Assembly: GCF_000340215.1 (NCBI RefSeq)
Contig: NW_006921540.1
Span: 1,792,377-1,856,376 of the forward strand
Origin: Pseudocercospora fijiensis CIRAD86
Lineage: Eukaryota; Ascomycota; Dothideomycetes; Mycosphaerellales; Mycosphaerellaceae
DNA length: 64,000 bases
Direction of reading: 5' to 3'
Positions 23,456 through 34,620 of the stretch are shown piece by piece. The translations under genes were made by a program, and so were the position numbers. The notes under the pieces are model-generated. The model was not told where the DNA came from, ran no database searches, and was given only the letters and a program-made list of their open reading frames with translations. Every line of letters begins with the position of its first letter. Position 1 is the stretch's first letter.

Positions 23456-25156
23456 CTATCTCCCAACGAGCCTACGTTCGGCAAAGCGAAACGGTACATA
23501 AAGTGTTGCTGTCACTACGAAGGCCATCTCAAACCCAAGATCACCCGTCTTAGCTCCAATCGGGCCGGTATACCATACTTGTTTCATGCACGGCACAATC
23601 AGCGCAACAGAGCATGCTGCAGCGGCCACGGCAGCGACGCCAGCGGGCAGTGCTTTCGGCACATTCCAGTACTCATGGTCACAAGAAGAGCTGCTACTGC
23701 CTCGAAAGAGTATATGCTCGACGCCGACCACGGCGACAAATGCCGCTGACCAATATCCAATGACGCCTATGAAATTCTCCAGGTTTACGAAGAAGTCCTT
23801 GGCCGCCTGAACGGAGAGTGGTATCACTATGACTGTGATGACAATGGCAAACAGAGATCTTGGAATGTTGACCAGCCAGGGCAGAAGCAGTTGAAAATTC
23901 AAAGTGATCGCATACATGGTCGCTGCGATGTTGCCCAATAATGTAAGCGACAGGACGACAACGAGGAATTCGCCGAAGCCACCAGCAGGCTTCAGCATTG
24001 CGGCCAGAACTCCGCCAACGGATTTTGAATCGTATCCAGCTTCCCATGACGGTACGTTTGGTACTGCCCCTCCAATTGCAGCTCCTAGGACCATGAGCGG
24101 TACAGTCGGTAGGAAGAGTCCTCCATAAGTGTACGCAAAGACCTTGATTGCTGGAGTCCAAGGGGGCATATATGTAGCAAAGTCGGATGCCAAAGCAGCC
24201 CACGGTACCAGAAAGCCTGCTACTAGAGCTCCAAACGACAGGACAGTTGATGCTGAGGGCGCCTCGGTTTCAACTTGCTTGTGCAAATGCTTTCCACCAC
24301 ATCCAGTCGCAACGATAATGGCGATCATGGCAGGGATCCAAGCGTAGCGCTCATAGTAATGTAGGACCTTGAAGCCGCAGAACGACACCAAAAGCCCCAA
24401 AAGCCCGATGACCACAATACCAACGGTCGGCGTCAGCTTTCCGCTATCGACAGAAGATAAAGCAAGGCCTCCGACAACACTATCGATGACACAAAAGCCA
24501 GTAAGCGTAGCCAAATTGAGAAGGACCGGAAGCGAGACCAGATAGTATCTGCCTCCATCAGCTTTACCTTCATTTGACACGAAGAACGACCACTCACCCA
24601 AAGCTGAACCTGGCCTGAATCATTTGTCTCATGCCGGTCTTCGGTCCAAGAATTGCTAAGTATGCAGTCGGAGTCGTACACAGTAGACTGAAGAGCAGGA
24701 TGATCAGGGATGCGTTTCGCAGGCTGAGGCCATAGCTAAGCGTTCCAACCATTCCAGTAACGATACTATCATCAAGTGAGCAAGTGTTCCACCGCAAAGA
24801 CATGTATGTTGGACTTACGGGAGCAGATTTGTTGACAGCGTGAACCACAGCGTAAAGATGCCAACGACTCTGGTGTTCGTGCGTTCCGAGACTGGTACAG
24901 GTCGGACGCCCTCCTGTTCGATAGCCTCGAGAGATACCAGCTTATTCCATATTCGTCGTGGCAAAGACGTGGCTTGGTTTCTGTGCTGGCGATATTGAGT
25001 TTCGCGATCAACGGAATGATGATCGAGACGCTTCTCTGAGTCGCCGAGGACAACAACTGCTTCCTTGGCATTATCCATCCTTGGCTTGATGCCTTTGATC
25101 AAGCTGAAGCGACGAGGCTTCAACGCTTCGATGTCCATGTCGCCCATGGTGCCCAT
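23456..25156 (-). CDS. NCS1-family permease (purine-cytosine permease type)
   Basis: Three exons on the minus strand give about 532 aa: 25156-24819, 24765-24598 and 24548-23456. The introns are 53 and 49 nt. The join ARFSFG-YYLVSLPVLLN restores the NCS1 core, and removing the 49-nt intron removes a family-foreign insert. About 12 hydrophobic membrane segments are visible. The cytosolic N-terminus is about 95 residues. Family features include the VGTLSYGLSLRN helix, GVIGYWSAAF and a C-terminal RFAERRLVGR. The fungal Fcy2-like branch imports purines, cytosine or related nitrogen heterocycles by proton symport at the plasma membrane. The start is uncertain: upstream in-frame ATGs extend to 25,249, and I chose MGTMGDMDIEALK. 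Position between two enzyme genes suggests it imports their substrate, but this is inference. Confidence 0.88.
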
Positions 25157-25847
25157 GCTATCGACCGGCCAAGAAGCCTCTCTATCTGTGACCAGAAGAT
25201 TTCCAGTGCATGACCAGACCTGCACAAGCTCGGTCGAAAGATAGGTCAATGTCTTGTGTGGCTCATCAAAGTGCAGAAACTGCTATGTGAGACAGGGTTC
25301 TTGTGACTTGCCGAAAGGCGGCCCGTGATGCCGAAGAGGTCTGATTGGCTTCGTCGACGACAAAGCACTTCATACAGCCAGAGAATATACAGCCATACTG
25401 TAACCACCGCCTCTTTGCAGACCCCGTGTGTGTATGTATACTGCTTCTAAAGCTTACGTCAAACGGGCTGAAGCTTCATAGCGCAACTTCCGCATCATCT
25501 GTTTCCCCCCAGTAATGATGATACCTTGGTTGGCTAATTGGTTTCAATCCAGTGAAGTCGTCTAATGGTGATAGCGCAGAACTAGGTCTAAAGTCATTGG
25601 TAGTAGTGACGGAAGTGCGTGAAATCGCACATGTGATCAGCAGGTGAGACGGCATACCATCGGCTGAGACCCCGGCTTCATTTTATGACCCCAGCCGAAC
25701 ATGCATCCGATAATCGGCCATTGCGGGACCACAGTTTTCATAATTCCAGCATGAGCAGGGATTGAACGGAGAATCCAGCGTTATCCGACTGCCGCAATGG
25801 CCTCAACGCATTTGCCTCATTTGAACTGAATGACATGAGATGGACCA
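25157..25847. other. Divergent promoter region, permease and hydrolase
   Basis: About 0.69 kb lies between the divergently transcribed permease (minus) and hydrolase (plus) genes, so both promoters should sit here. If the two genes are co-regulated, shared operator sites would be expected in this stretch. I did not find a clear inverted repeat by eye. Confidence 0.45.
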
Positions 25848-26965
25848 ATGGCACCATTTCAAGGCAGCCGTTCGCCAGTGGACCAACTGGTGGCCCACCA
25901 GCCTCTTCATCCGAACCTTCGATCACTCCTGGACCCGGAATACGTCGCTTTCCATGACCAATTCATGCAGTATGTCATTCCGGATGATCAGAAGGAGTGG
26001 GATGGATCAGCAAGGACACAAGCGTCTCTGACGCCTGGCGGATCTATGCCATTGAGGGTTAGTCTCATACGAGATGTCCCACTGGAGAACTGTAGTGTAC
26101 GGGTGTTTGTGCCTGATTCAAGTCAGCCGGTCTCCAAGTATCCTGTGCTGCTGTGGTTCCACGGTGGGGGCTGGGCCATTGGTGGGCTGGATAGCGAGAA
26201 CGACTTCTGCACGTATATCTGCCAAAGTACGCACGATTGCAAATGATTGAAGATCACCGCTGATCTGTACCAGCATCTCAGTGCATTGTCTTGTCTGTCG
26301 ACTACCGGCTCGCCCCAGAGTTTCCATATCCCGCTGCAGCAGAAGACGCGATCGAAGCTTTCCAGTGGCTATTTCGAGAGGCGCACAAGTACTATAATGT
26401 CGATACCACGAGAGTGGCTATCGGAGGGACCTGCGCAGGCGGCAATCTCGCGGCAGTACTTGCGCTCGAGGCAGCATGCCTCTTCAAGCAGTTCAAGCCA
26501 ATATTTCTTCTGCTGATCGTGCCTGTGATCGACAACACCGCAACGCCAGGTAACGGGTGGTACAACCTACACGCACCTTGGCTCACTCCACAACGCATGT
26601 TGTGGTATCGAAGAATGTATCTGCCGAACGGACATGGCCGAGACGCGCTGTTCGGCAGAGAAGATTGGCAAGTCAGTCCACATCTGGCGCCCGGCAAGCT
26701 GCTCAGTAAGTGTCCTCCGACATGGATAGCTGTGGCTGAGCACGATCTGCTCGCTACGGAGGCTCTAGCGTTCTCGAGCCGGCTTCGAGCAGCGGGAGTT
26801 CAGGCGTCGGTGAGCGTGTACCAAGGATCGACCCACTCAATCCTGGCCTTGAATGGCGTTTTGAGCAAAGGCAGAGAATTGATGCTCGATGCGGCAATGC
26901 AGCTGAATGGCGCGTTTTGGCCGATACTTCTAGATCCGCTGAATGGATGGTCATTGTGCAGCTAG
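25848..26965 (+). CDS. Alpha/beta hydrolase, HSL family, with Cys nucleophile position
   Basis: Two exons (25848-26226, 26274-26965; 47-nt GTACGC..CAG intron) give 356 aa. The fold markers are clear: oxyanion motif HGGGW at 105-109, SVDYRLAPE at 134-142, the elbow GGTCAGGN at 177-184, Asp284 in AEHDLL and His314 in STHSIL. In the hormone-sensitive-lipase family the elbow is normally G-x-S-A-G-G, with Ser attacking an ester or amide. Here the codon is TGC, so position 180 is Cys, while the rest of the triad is kept. It may be a Cys hydrolase or have altered chemistry. There is no signal peptide, so it is probably cytosolic. It lies 278 bp upstream of the co-oriented enoyl-CoA hydratase. Confidence 0.88.
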
Positions 26966-27243
26966 GGACTGAAAGTGGAATGGCAGCCTGAGGCTCGCAA
27001 CTTCTCGTGTCACTTCGTGTCGTCTCCGCTTTCTGCCGGCTACATTCAACCGAACAACGACGCCGAGGGCAAGATACCTAGGCACATGATAGTGACTACA
27101 GCAATGCAGGTCGACTCTCTCCACACTCCTTTAACTCTGCGCTATACATGATCACAGAGCTTCAAGCCCTCAGCCTTACCCGACTGCATATCTCTGTGAA
27201 TTGACGCCAAATCCTGTGTATTCTACTCATCCAAGCAGCAGCC

Positions 27244-28166
27244 ATGGCCGACAAGCTCGTCACCCAGCCGCCTCCCACGCCGACCTACAAGATCACGTAT
27301 CCCGCTCCATATGTCATGCTGATGACAATCGATCGCCCGAAGCAAATGAACTCGATCCCGTATGCGGCTCATTGGGAAGCAGATGCTTTGCTTCAGTGGT
27401 TCGACCAAGAGCCGTCCTTGCGAGTAGCTGTGATCACAGGCAATGGCAAGGCTTTCTGTGCCGGGCAAGACCTGATTGAGCAGAACAAGCTTGCTCAACT
27501 GCGACAAGCTGTTTCAAGAGGAGAAAAGGTTGAGATGCCTGATAGACGACTGCTCACACATCCAGTTTCGGGATTTTTGGGTGTGAGCAGAAGAGCTGGT
27601 AAGAAGCCCGTGATAGCGGCTGTCAATGGCTGGGCAATGGGAGGTGGATTTGAGATATGCTTGGGCTGGTAAGTGCAGCTCGACAGGGGAGATGTGGTCG
27701 ACCTCCTGCTGACCTCATCTTTAGCGACATGATTGTCGCTTCACCGAACGCTACCTTCGGTCTTCCGGAGGCAATGCGCGGACTGTACGCGGGCGCCGGC
27801 GGTCTCAGCAGATTGGTTCGCCTGGCTGGCATGACCATTGCATCCGAGGTTGCGATGGCTGGACGCTTCCTTTCTGCACAAGAAGCAGCTCAATACAACA
27901 TCGTGAATCGTGTCTCCCAGACGCACGAGTCCGTCGTAAATGAAGCTGTGGATCTAGCAGCAAAGGTCGCATCGCTGAGCCCCGATGCGATCATCGTCAC
28001 GAGACACGGCCTTCGTGAGAGCTGGGAGCAGGCGAGTGTTGAGAGGGCAAGCCAAGAGACCGAGCTGAGGTACGGAGCCGCGCTTAGGGATGCACCAAAC
28101 ATCGCGATCGGTTTGAAGGCTTTTGCGGAAAAGAAGCAGCCTCAGTGGGTACCAAGCAAGTTGTAG
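27244..28166 (+). CDS. Enoyl-CoA hydratase/isomerase family protein
   Basis: Two exons (27244-27668, 27725-28166; 56-nt GTAAGT..TAG intron) give 288 aa of the crotonase fold. The first oxyanion-hole motif is AFCAGQDL at 70-77, the second NGWAMGGGFEICLGCD ends at 143. Both catalytic glutamates are present, E137 (GGFE) and E157 (LPEA), with the 20-residue spacing of rat hydratase E144/E164. The enzyme should add water to, or isomerise, an enoyl-CoA. The C-terminus PSKL resembles a weak PTS1-like end, so peroxisomal location is possible but unproven. It is co-oriented with the hydrolase and would suit side-chain or ring-fission product breakdown in the presumed cluster. Confidence 0.9.
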
Positions 28167-28427
28167 AGGTGGTAGTAGTACTGTAGTAGTAGTATTATTA
28201 GGTGCACCTTAGTGCCGGAATCATAAGCAGGCTGATAATAGGCGGCTCTGGGTCCGTTTCCGGCACTTCACAAGAAGCACGCCTGCGGCACTTGACTGCG
28301 ATTGCTCATATGATCAATCCGCCGCGCCTCCCTGGTCGTCCATTCATATCTCCCGTCCCTCTCTGCGCCGGTTCCAGTCATGTTTGTCACCCAATAACCA
28401 GCAAGTGCAGGCTGAAGTCGCGCATCA

Positions 28428-29147
28428 ATGGACAACGTGCTGTTCTATGGCCAGGGAGACGAAGCCTCGCGGAGACAAGTCCGTTCTGCTGCGGCGCAGT
28501 ACAGCCACCGTGTGGGCCCGAGAAAGCCAAAGAAGTCCCTGCGCGAGAACGGGCGGGAAGGCGGCGGAGGCGTGAGGAGAAGGACAGCACATCAGAAGAC
28601 TGCGTCGACGGCGAGCAGCTCGACCAGCAGCCCCGACGACGCTGGCGACGCTGGCGACGCCCCTCCCGCGCAGAGTGCGACGGCTTCTGTTGCCCCTTCG
28701 GTCCCCACGGCATGCCGAGCAGAAGCAGCGGCCGGGGATGCGGCCTTCGCGATGGCGAACCAGGGCCATGATGAGGGCATACAGACGCGCGGCGGACAGG
28801 CGCGAAACGCAATCTCATCATCGCAAAGCTTCCATCCATCTTACGGCCGCCCCCCGTCTCCGCAAAGTCGCTATTGCGCGCCCTACCAGCGCTCAGGACA
28901 GTCAGCATATCCCGATCGAAGACTCCCGCAATACTCGTGGACGGAATATCCGCGATATGGATTGAGCTCGGGCCAGCCGCAGTCTTTACAGATGCTCGCG
29001 CAACTTGCTTCTGCATCTCAACAGTACGCAGGAAGAACGACAGTAGACAGACCACAGCTTCCGCCACCGCATTCTTCCCGGTCGTTGTTCTTGCACTCCC
29101 GGGCATGTCGTCGAAGCGATGGCGCGGATGCCGTCCAAGAAGAGTAG
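28428..29147 (+). CDS. Hypothetical protein with fungal-regulator-like N-terminus
   Basis: An open frame of 239 codons starts MDNVLFYGQGDEA. Residues 14-35 (RRQVRSAAAQYSHRVGPRKPK) resemble the short basic segment, rich in R-x-x-V-R-S-x-A and SH, near the start of many fungal proteins that carry the fungal-specific transcription factor domain without a Zn2Cys6 cluster. The rest is Ser/Pro/Gln-rich and disordered, including a Tyr/Gln/Pro stretch. The usual C-terminal regulatory domain is missing. Downstream frames up to about 29,450 are open in pieces but I could not join them convincingly. The opposite strand is also long and open, which lowers confidence. It may be a truncated regulator beside the metabolic genes. 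Confidence 0.4.
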   Translation: MDNVLFYGQGDEASRRQVRSAAAQYSHRVGPRKPKKSLRENGREGGGGVRRRTAHQKTASTASSSTSSPDDAGDAGDAPPAQSATASVAPSVPTACRAEAAAGDAAFAMANQGHDEGIQTRGGQARNAISSSQSFHPSYGRPPSPQSRYCAPYQRSGQSAYPDRRLPQYSWTEYPRYGLSSGQPQSLQMLAQLASASQQYAGRTTVDRPQLPPPHSSRSLFLHSRACRRSDGADAVQEE

Positions 29148-29738
29148 TTCTACGGCGCCTCTCAGGCTCGCCATCCGATCGATACGTCTGTTGGATGGAC
29201 ATAGAAAGATGCCCGCCGTGCAGTCGAGGCGAACAGCCTCAATCTCGGCACGAATCGTGCACTCGTCCCTACCTTCGAACATCACCTCTCGGTGACTCTT
29301 TCATCGCTTCAGTGCTCCTTGTCGCGCTCAACAGCCACTGTCACTGAGAGCGATCTCGCCTCGGGTGAGAATGGGGAGTGCCACCGTCGTACGAAGGCAC
29401 TCAAACAGTCAGGCCTGCTTCAACGCTGCAAGCATTTCGCCATGTAAGCACGAAACACGTGTGCGGCATGGCAAAGGGCGAGTGAGAGGGCTTTACAGGA
29501 GAGACAATTCGGTGCTGCTGGCGGCTCCCAGATCGACGAGCTTCCAGGAGCCATCATCTTCTCTTATAACCATTAGCAGGCAGAAAGTCCAGATCACTTC
29601 TGCGGACAGCCCGGACTTTTTCCCCGTGCGAGCAGGGCAGAGCCTTCTCAGTTCACCAGAGCAAGCTATTTTGACATCCGTACATTCGGCTGTACATTCG
29701 AAATACTTTTACTACTACAATTCAGAACCGTCATCCCC
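29148..29738. other. Intergenic, no supported gene
   Basis: This stretch separates the regulator-like ORF from the convergent Dbp4 helicase gene. Open fragments in a plus frame (about 29,230-29,450) could be a decayed continuation of the upstream ORF. I see no recognisable domain. Confidence 0.4.
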
Positions 29739-32192
29739 TCAGCCAAGTAACTTCGCAGCCTCAGCCTCAAGATCATCAAACGTCTCGATCTCTTTGTTTT
29801 CAGCCTCACGTCTCCTCTTTCCATCTTGCTGAAACCACTTCGCCTTCTTCCTGGGCTGCTCTTCCTCCTCACTCTCCTCGTCTTCAGGCCCACGAACGCT
29901 GCCAGCATCCTGCAAAAAGTCATCAAATGCACTCCTGGCCGCGCCTCCCAATTGAGCTCCTCCGTCGTCCTCATCTTCCTCATCCTTACTGCCCATCTCC
30001 TCGGCTCGCTCCCTCTCCTTCCTCTTCTCTCGTTTAGCTCTCCTCTTCTCCTTAGCCAAAACCTTATCCTCCAAATCAGCCTGTTGTGTTCTCTTCGCTT
30101 CCTCCTCCAAGAATTTCTTCCTCTGCTCCTCAGCCTCGCCGCGGGCGCGGAAGTCATTTTCGTCTTCAAGTTCGTAAATTTCGTGAGCGTTGCCATCGTC
30201 GTCGAAGACCAGTTTTGAGCCTTTGTCTTTGAGTTTCGCGAGCTTCTTTTTGGATTTGAGGAGCTTTTCTCGACGGTTGGAGTCAATGATGAGGGGATTC
30301 TTGGCACCTGGGATGGTAACGGTCTTGGTGCCTGCGTCTTGTGCGACTTTCGCGTCCAGTGGCATTTCTCCTTCCGAGTCCATCTCCAAGTCTGAGGTTG
30401 GGTCGGCGGGGATGCGGCGTTTGACGTCGAAGAGGTCTTCATCAGAAGCCTGCTCGCCATCCAGTCGATTGAGATCTCCGTCGTCTTTGATGATCTTGCG
30501 ATTGTGATCGGCAAGAATGTCTTGATTCTGGCGCTCAAACATGCGGTCGTATTTGGTTCGCACTTTATCTTTCCTCTTAGCTTTCGTATCGCCATCTTCG
30601 TCGTCATCCTCGTCTTCAGAATCCTCGTCCGATAACATCGCCTTCCTAGACAAGTTCTTCTTCCGCCTGGCTTCTTCCGCATCGGCCTTGAGATATTTGA
30701 TTCTTGGTGCTCCTGGCAGACCCATGCTTGACGCGAACTCCTCCAGCTTGTACTTTTCGAGATTGAATATTTCCTTGTCTTTTTGATAGTGCAATGCTTT
30801 TACGTAGCTGATGAATGCTTTGCGCCCCAGCTCCTTCAACTGCACATCTTCGAAACATTGTTTCTGAAGCTGGTTCTTGATACTGCTCTTCTTTTTGTTG
30901 CGAATATTGATGCGCTCGATTGGCACTTTCTTCTGCTCTAGTCTCGTAAGCATGCCCTCCTCCTCACTAGGGTCTAGAAACATGACCGCTCGACCCTCTC
31001 GTTCGTAGCGAGCAGTTCTTCCCACACGATGGATATATGTGTCAGCATCCTCTGGACAGTCGACTTGCACGACCCAATCGACAGCAGGAAAATCAATACC
31101 ACGCGCAACAACGTCTGTAGTGAATAGACAGCTGTACTTGGCCTTGGAGAATTTCTCAGTGGTCTCTAGTCGCGCCGTCTGCTTCTTGCGGCCGAAAAGC
31201 TGCAGCAGTGGAATACCAGGCTGCATGTGGCGGAAAGACTCGTACACGAAGCGAACCTGTTTTGTGGTGGAGAAGAATACGACAATCTTTGACTTCTTCG
31301 CAGATTGGATGAAGGACCATAAAGCATCAAGCTTTTCCGGTAGAGGCGTGATGACATAGTTCTGCTGCAGACCTTTGGGTGTTGCTGCCTGGGCGGTTTC
31401 ATGAACAGCAATGTACTCTGGATCTTGCAAGGACAGTCGCGCCAGATCCGAGACTCGCTTGCTTTGAGTGGCACTGAAGAGCAATGTCTGCCGCTGCTTG
31501 GGCAGGTACTCAATGATGGCGTCCAGAGTCTGCTTGAAGCCCATGTCCAGCACGCGATCTGCCTCGTCCAAAACCAGCATGTGCAGGCCGTCGACATTGA
31601 ACGTGGGCGTCTCCGAAAGATGCTGCAGTATTCGTCCTGGTGTACACACGACGATATTCATTCTCGGCAGCGCATCCTGTTCTTCCCGCAAATGCTTGCC
31701 TCCAATGACCAAGCCTGCAGCGAAGAAGTGTCCATGCCCGCCAACCAGTCGCAGAACGTCAAATATTTGGATGGCGAGTTCTCTAGTCGGCGTGACGATC
31801 AATGCGCCCAGCCCAGCATCCCCGCCAATACACTGCGCGCGGTATAAGTTCTCGAGGATTGGTATGAGGAAAGCCAAGGTCTTGCCGCTGCCCGTCTTTG
31901 CGGCTCCCAGAATGTCTTTCCCTTTCAAAGCCAGAGGTATGGCCTTGGCTTGGATGTCTGTAAGACTGCTGAAATGTGCCTTCTTCAACCCAGCCTTCGT
32001 CGGCTCGGAGAGAGGCAGCTCGGTGAAGGAGGAGTATTTCGTGGAATGGACGTCGAGCTCTCGCACCAGTTGTTCCAGCTTTTCCACCTCCACCTCTTCT
32101 CGCTTTCTCTTTTGCCCACGATGGTCATTCTGTTGCTTCTTCGCCTTCTTGGTCGGCCGCAGCCTCGTCCGTCCCGAGATCTGAGGTGCCAT
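29739..32192 (-). CDS. DBP4: ATP-dependent RNA helicase Dbp4 (DEAD-box, ribosome biogenesis)
   Basis: A single-exon gene of 817 aa, starting at [13 protein letters not shown]; an upstream in-frame ATG exists but the extension is foreign to the family. Motifs in order: Q motif with F56 and the Q of DIQAK, Walker [10 protein letters not shown] at 97-105, PTRELA, TPGR, DEAD at 209-212, SAT at 240-242, then [11 protein letters not shown] and HRVGRTAR of the second RecA lobe. The C-terminal third is highly charged (Asp/Glu/Lys) with nuclear-localisation-like and coiled-coil segments, as in Dbp4/Hca4. The family works in the nucleolus, releasing U14 snoRNA from pre-rRNA during 18S maturation. It shares a 217-bp divergent promoter with the J-domain gene. 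Identification is secure. Confidence 0.95.
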   Translation of the reverse strand: MAPQISGRTRLRPTKKAKKQQNDHRGQKRKREEVEVEKLEQLVRELDVHSTKYSSFTELPLSEPTKAGLKKAHFSSLTDIQAKAIPLALKGKDILGAAKTGSGKTLAFLIPILENLYRAQCIGGDAGLGALIVTPTRELAIQIFDVLRLVGGHGHFFAAGLVIGGKHLREEQDALPRMNIVVCTPGRILQHLSETPTFNVDGLHMLVLDEADRVLDMGFKQTLDAIIEYLPKQRQTLLFSATQSKRVSDLARLSLQDPEYIAVHETAQAATPKGLQQNYVITPLPEKLDALWSFIQSAKKSKIVVFFSTTKQVRFVYESFRHMQPGIPLLQLFGRKKQTARLETTEKFSKAKYSCLFTTDVVARGIDFPAVDWVVQVDCPEDADTYIHRVGRTARYEREGRAVMFLDPSEEEGMLTRLEQKKVPIERINIRNKKKSSIKNQLQKQCFEDVQLKELGRKAFISYVKALHYQKDKEIFNLEKYKLEEFASSMGLPGAPRIKYLKADAEEARRKKNLSRKAMLSDEDSEDEDDDEDGDTKAKRKDKVRTKYDRMFERQNQDILADHNRKIIKDDGDLNRLDGEQASDEDLFDVKRRIPADPTSDLEMDSEGEMPLDAKVAQDAGTKTVTIPGAKNPLIIDSNRREKLLKSKKKLAKLKDKGSKLVFDDDGNAHEIYELEDENDFRARGEAEEQRKKFLEEEAKRTQQADLEDKVLAKEKRRAKREKRKERERAEEMGSKDEEDEDDGGAQLGGAARSAFDDFLQDAGSVRGPEDEESEEEEQPRKKAKWFQQDGKRRREAENKEIETFDDLEAEAAKLLG

Positions 32193-32409
32193 TGCTCCTC
32201 TATGCGTGCATGCGCAGAGAAAGAACGATCGCGAGGATACACTTCGCCTTGAACTTTTCGCGACGGCCACGGCGATAGACGGCGTTACCGTTAGCTCAAG
32301 GTTCACGCTAGAACTATTAGCGAGCAGGGATTCGATTCACGAGCTTGCACTCTGGGCACCCAAGGCTGCTGCATCTTCAACACTCCGACTCGAAATCAAC
32401 AACCACAAC
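32193..32409. promoter_or_regulatory. Short bidirectional promoter, DBP4 and J-domain gene
   Basis: Only 217 bp separate the start codons of the two divergent housekeeping genes, one for ribosome assembly and one likely for splicing. A shared promoter is therefore forced by spacing. No TATA box or clear transcription-factor site is evident by eye. Confidence 0.5.
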
Positions 32410-33157
32410 ATGATGGCCGACGCGAAAGAGCCAGAGAAGGACTGGGCAAAGCTCGAAAAGGAGCAAGCTCTGGAAGATGCGGCGTTCCTGGACAATCTTG
32501 AGAAAGAGTCCAAGGAATTCAACAAGGCATGCGAAGCCTCCATTTTCCGAAGCATTAGCATTACTGACACTGGCACAGGATGAGGAGATCGATCGCATCA
32601 TGAAGGCCTTCCGCGCCAACGCTTACGATGTCATGGATCTGCAGCCTGGTGTGCCTGACGAGGACATCAAGAAGATCTATCGCAAGAAATCACTTCTGAT
32701 ACATCCCGACAAGACCAAGAACCCCAACGCGCAGGACGCCTTCGATCGGCTTGCAAAGGCACACCAAATGCTGCTGGACGAGAAAGAGCGTGCGAAGCTG
32801 GACGAAGCGATCGGAGATGCGCGCATGCTCCTGATCCGGGAGAAGAAGTTGACCACCGACAGCGAAGAAGTCAAGGACCCCGATGTCGACTTTATCAAAG
32901 AGTGGAAGAACAAGGTCAAATACGTGCTGGCAGACAATGAGGCTCGCAGGCAGCGTCAGATGAAAGCTCAGATGCAGGAGGAAGGCAGGCAGAAGAAGAA
33001 GGAAGACGAGGAGATCGAGGCAAGGAAGCGGAAGAGAGAGCACGAGCAGGATTGGGAGAAGACTCGTGAACATCGCATTGGACGCTGGCGCGAGTTCACC
33101 AAGAAACACAGCGCAGAGAAATCGGGCAAGAAAAAGAAGATGAAGACATTAGGTTGA
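32410..33157 (+). CDS. J-domain protein of the Spf31/DNAJC8 type
   Basis: Two exons (32410-32526, 32579-33157) give 231 aa. The 52-nt intron starts with GC, not GT (AAG|GCATGC..CACAG|GAT); without it the frame breaks between EFNK and DEEIDRI, a junction matching the family. The J domain spans about residues 54-120 with the HPD tripeptide at 81-83. A long, highly charged Lys/Arg/Glu helix follows, ending GKKKKMKTLG. Spf31/DNAJC8-type proteins associate with the spliceosome and stimulate Hsp70. The start has two consecutive Met codons; the first was taken. Divergent from DBP4. Confidence 0.88.
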
Positions 33158-33394
33158 GAGGTCACCGTTACCGACTGCGAGGCAGGTCCTTGCCGCGAGC
33201 TGGAGCCATAGTACAGCAGCATTGTTACCTTAGCGAGGAGTTTTGGAGCATGCGATACCCGGAAGCCGAAGAATTGATGTTTTGAGACCAGTAGCAACTG
33301 CTTTTTGTGATGTGTACGTTGCCTTTGCTCCGATCGGCTTCGTGCACATGATGTGGAGTGTGTTGCTGCACCAAACATGCACTTCACTCTGACT

Positions 33395-33433
33395 CTCACA
33401 CTCGCACTCGCACTCGCACTCGCACTCACACTC
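33395..33433. repeat. Hexanucleotide microsatellite CTCGCA
   Basis: Four exact CTCGCA units (33,401-33,424) are flanked by CTCACA units. The run ends 26 bp before the start codon of the next gene, so it lies in its 5' UTR or promoter, where length change could alter expression. Confidence 0.85.
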
Positions 33434-33459
33434 CTCAATACATCTCAGCACCACCGAAA

Positions 33460-34620
33460 ATGCTCCGCAAAGCGCTGAAAGAGTCGAAGCAAGCTGTTGC
33501 TGGGCAAAGATGTGAGTGTTGCCGTGCTAACACTCCGCACCTGCCAAAATGTTAATAGCCCGCAGCACCTTCGCCGGTCGATGAAGACTCGCCACGCAGG
33601 AAGTCGTACTACTGGCATGGTCATAGGTACGAGGTCGACGAGAACACCAGACCAGAATGGATCGATGCCGGCAGACGAAAAGCATCCCGACCCTCGACAC
33701 CCAGAACTGCACCTTCCGACATCATGCCTGCTCCAATCGTGGCTATGATGTCCTCGGCGCCTCCTGGACAAATGACACTCTCGACTGCACCTATAATAGC
33801 GACTCCGCCCCCGCGTCCCGCTCCATCAGTGGCGCAAGTAGTCAAGTCCTTCGCAGCATCAGGTCTGGCGCCCCCCTCGCAACCAAGCATTCTGCTGCCA
33901 AGCACCAGGATCCCGTGGAAGAATTTTTGGAGCTTTGAGCGTGAAGCCAGAGACAGCATTTACCGACACTCCATGGCGACAGACTCAGTTATTCAGCTGA
34001 ACTGGGAGGACGGCCCACCGCATATATCATCCGCACCCGTCTTCGCATCGCTCGGAAGTCCGCTGATCGCACGCGAATGTCTGGAAATCTTCTTCGCAGA
34101 AAATACCTTTCAGTGCCCGTTTCACACAGCGTTGTACAAGTTTTTGAAACAATTGCCGGATTTCGTGCTTCCGCACGTGCAGGCCGTGCGATTGTCACAT
34201 CCGATATCACATGCCGGATATGTGAGGACGTTGTTAGAGAAGTTGAATGAGAGGACTGTGGATGGGCTGAGGGCTGGAGTTGTGAAGGTGGCAATGACTG
34301 TGGAAGGAGAGGGAGATCTCATGTTTGTTGGACTTGAGGATCTTAAGGATTTCATTGGCATCGAGGGAGGATCGAGTGGCCTTAAGGTGGCAAGAAGAAA
34401 GGGTGTCATCAGTCGACAAACAACCAATGCCATGGACCAAGATGCAAAGGGCCCGACAATCAGTCTTGTCAAGCGCCAACGGAAGAAAAGCAAGAAAGTC
34501 CAGGATGCAGAAGATGACGAGTGGACAAGTGGCAGGAATGTGAAGCCGATGGTGTCTATTAGTGACGAGGACGACGACGAGCCACTACTTACGGCGATGC
34601 GAAAGCGTAAAAAGACGTAG
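33460..34620 (+). CDS. Hypothetical nuclear-type protein, EXR-like core
   Basis: Two exons (33460-33511, 33566-34620; 54-nt GTGAGT..CAG intron) give 368 aa. I do not recognise a named family. The first 17 residues (MLRKALKESKQ) are followed by a Pro-rich disordered part. The central part (about 150-260) has LIARECLEIFFAENTF, like the ECREL..F-ENTF block of the fungal 2EXR/F-box-like hypotheticals. The C-terminus is Lys/Arg-rich (KRQRKKSKK) and acidic, with a nuclear-localisation look. The stop TAG is followed in frame by nine further codons, KVIEDEDDE, and a TGA at 34,648-34,650. So the present stop may be a recent CAG-to-TAG change that shortened an acidic tail. Confidence 0.75.

Noticed and set aside
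28387..29202. Minus-strand ORF of 271 codons opposite the regulator-like ORF
   Set aside because: Composition is Arg/Pro/Ser-rich low complexity without recognisable features; it looks like the shadow of a GC-rich frame on the other strand.
33395..33433. CRISPR-like or regulatory array in the CTCGCA repeat
   Set aside because: It is a simple hexanucleotide microsatellite without spacers, in eukaryotic DNA.
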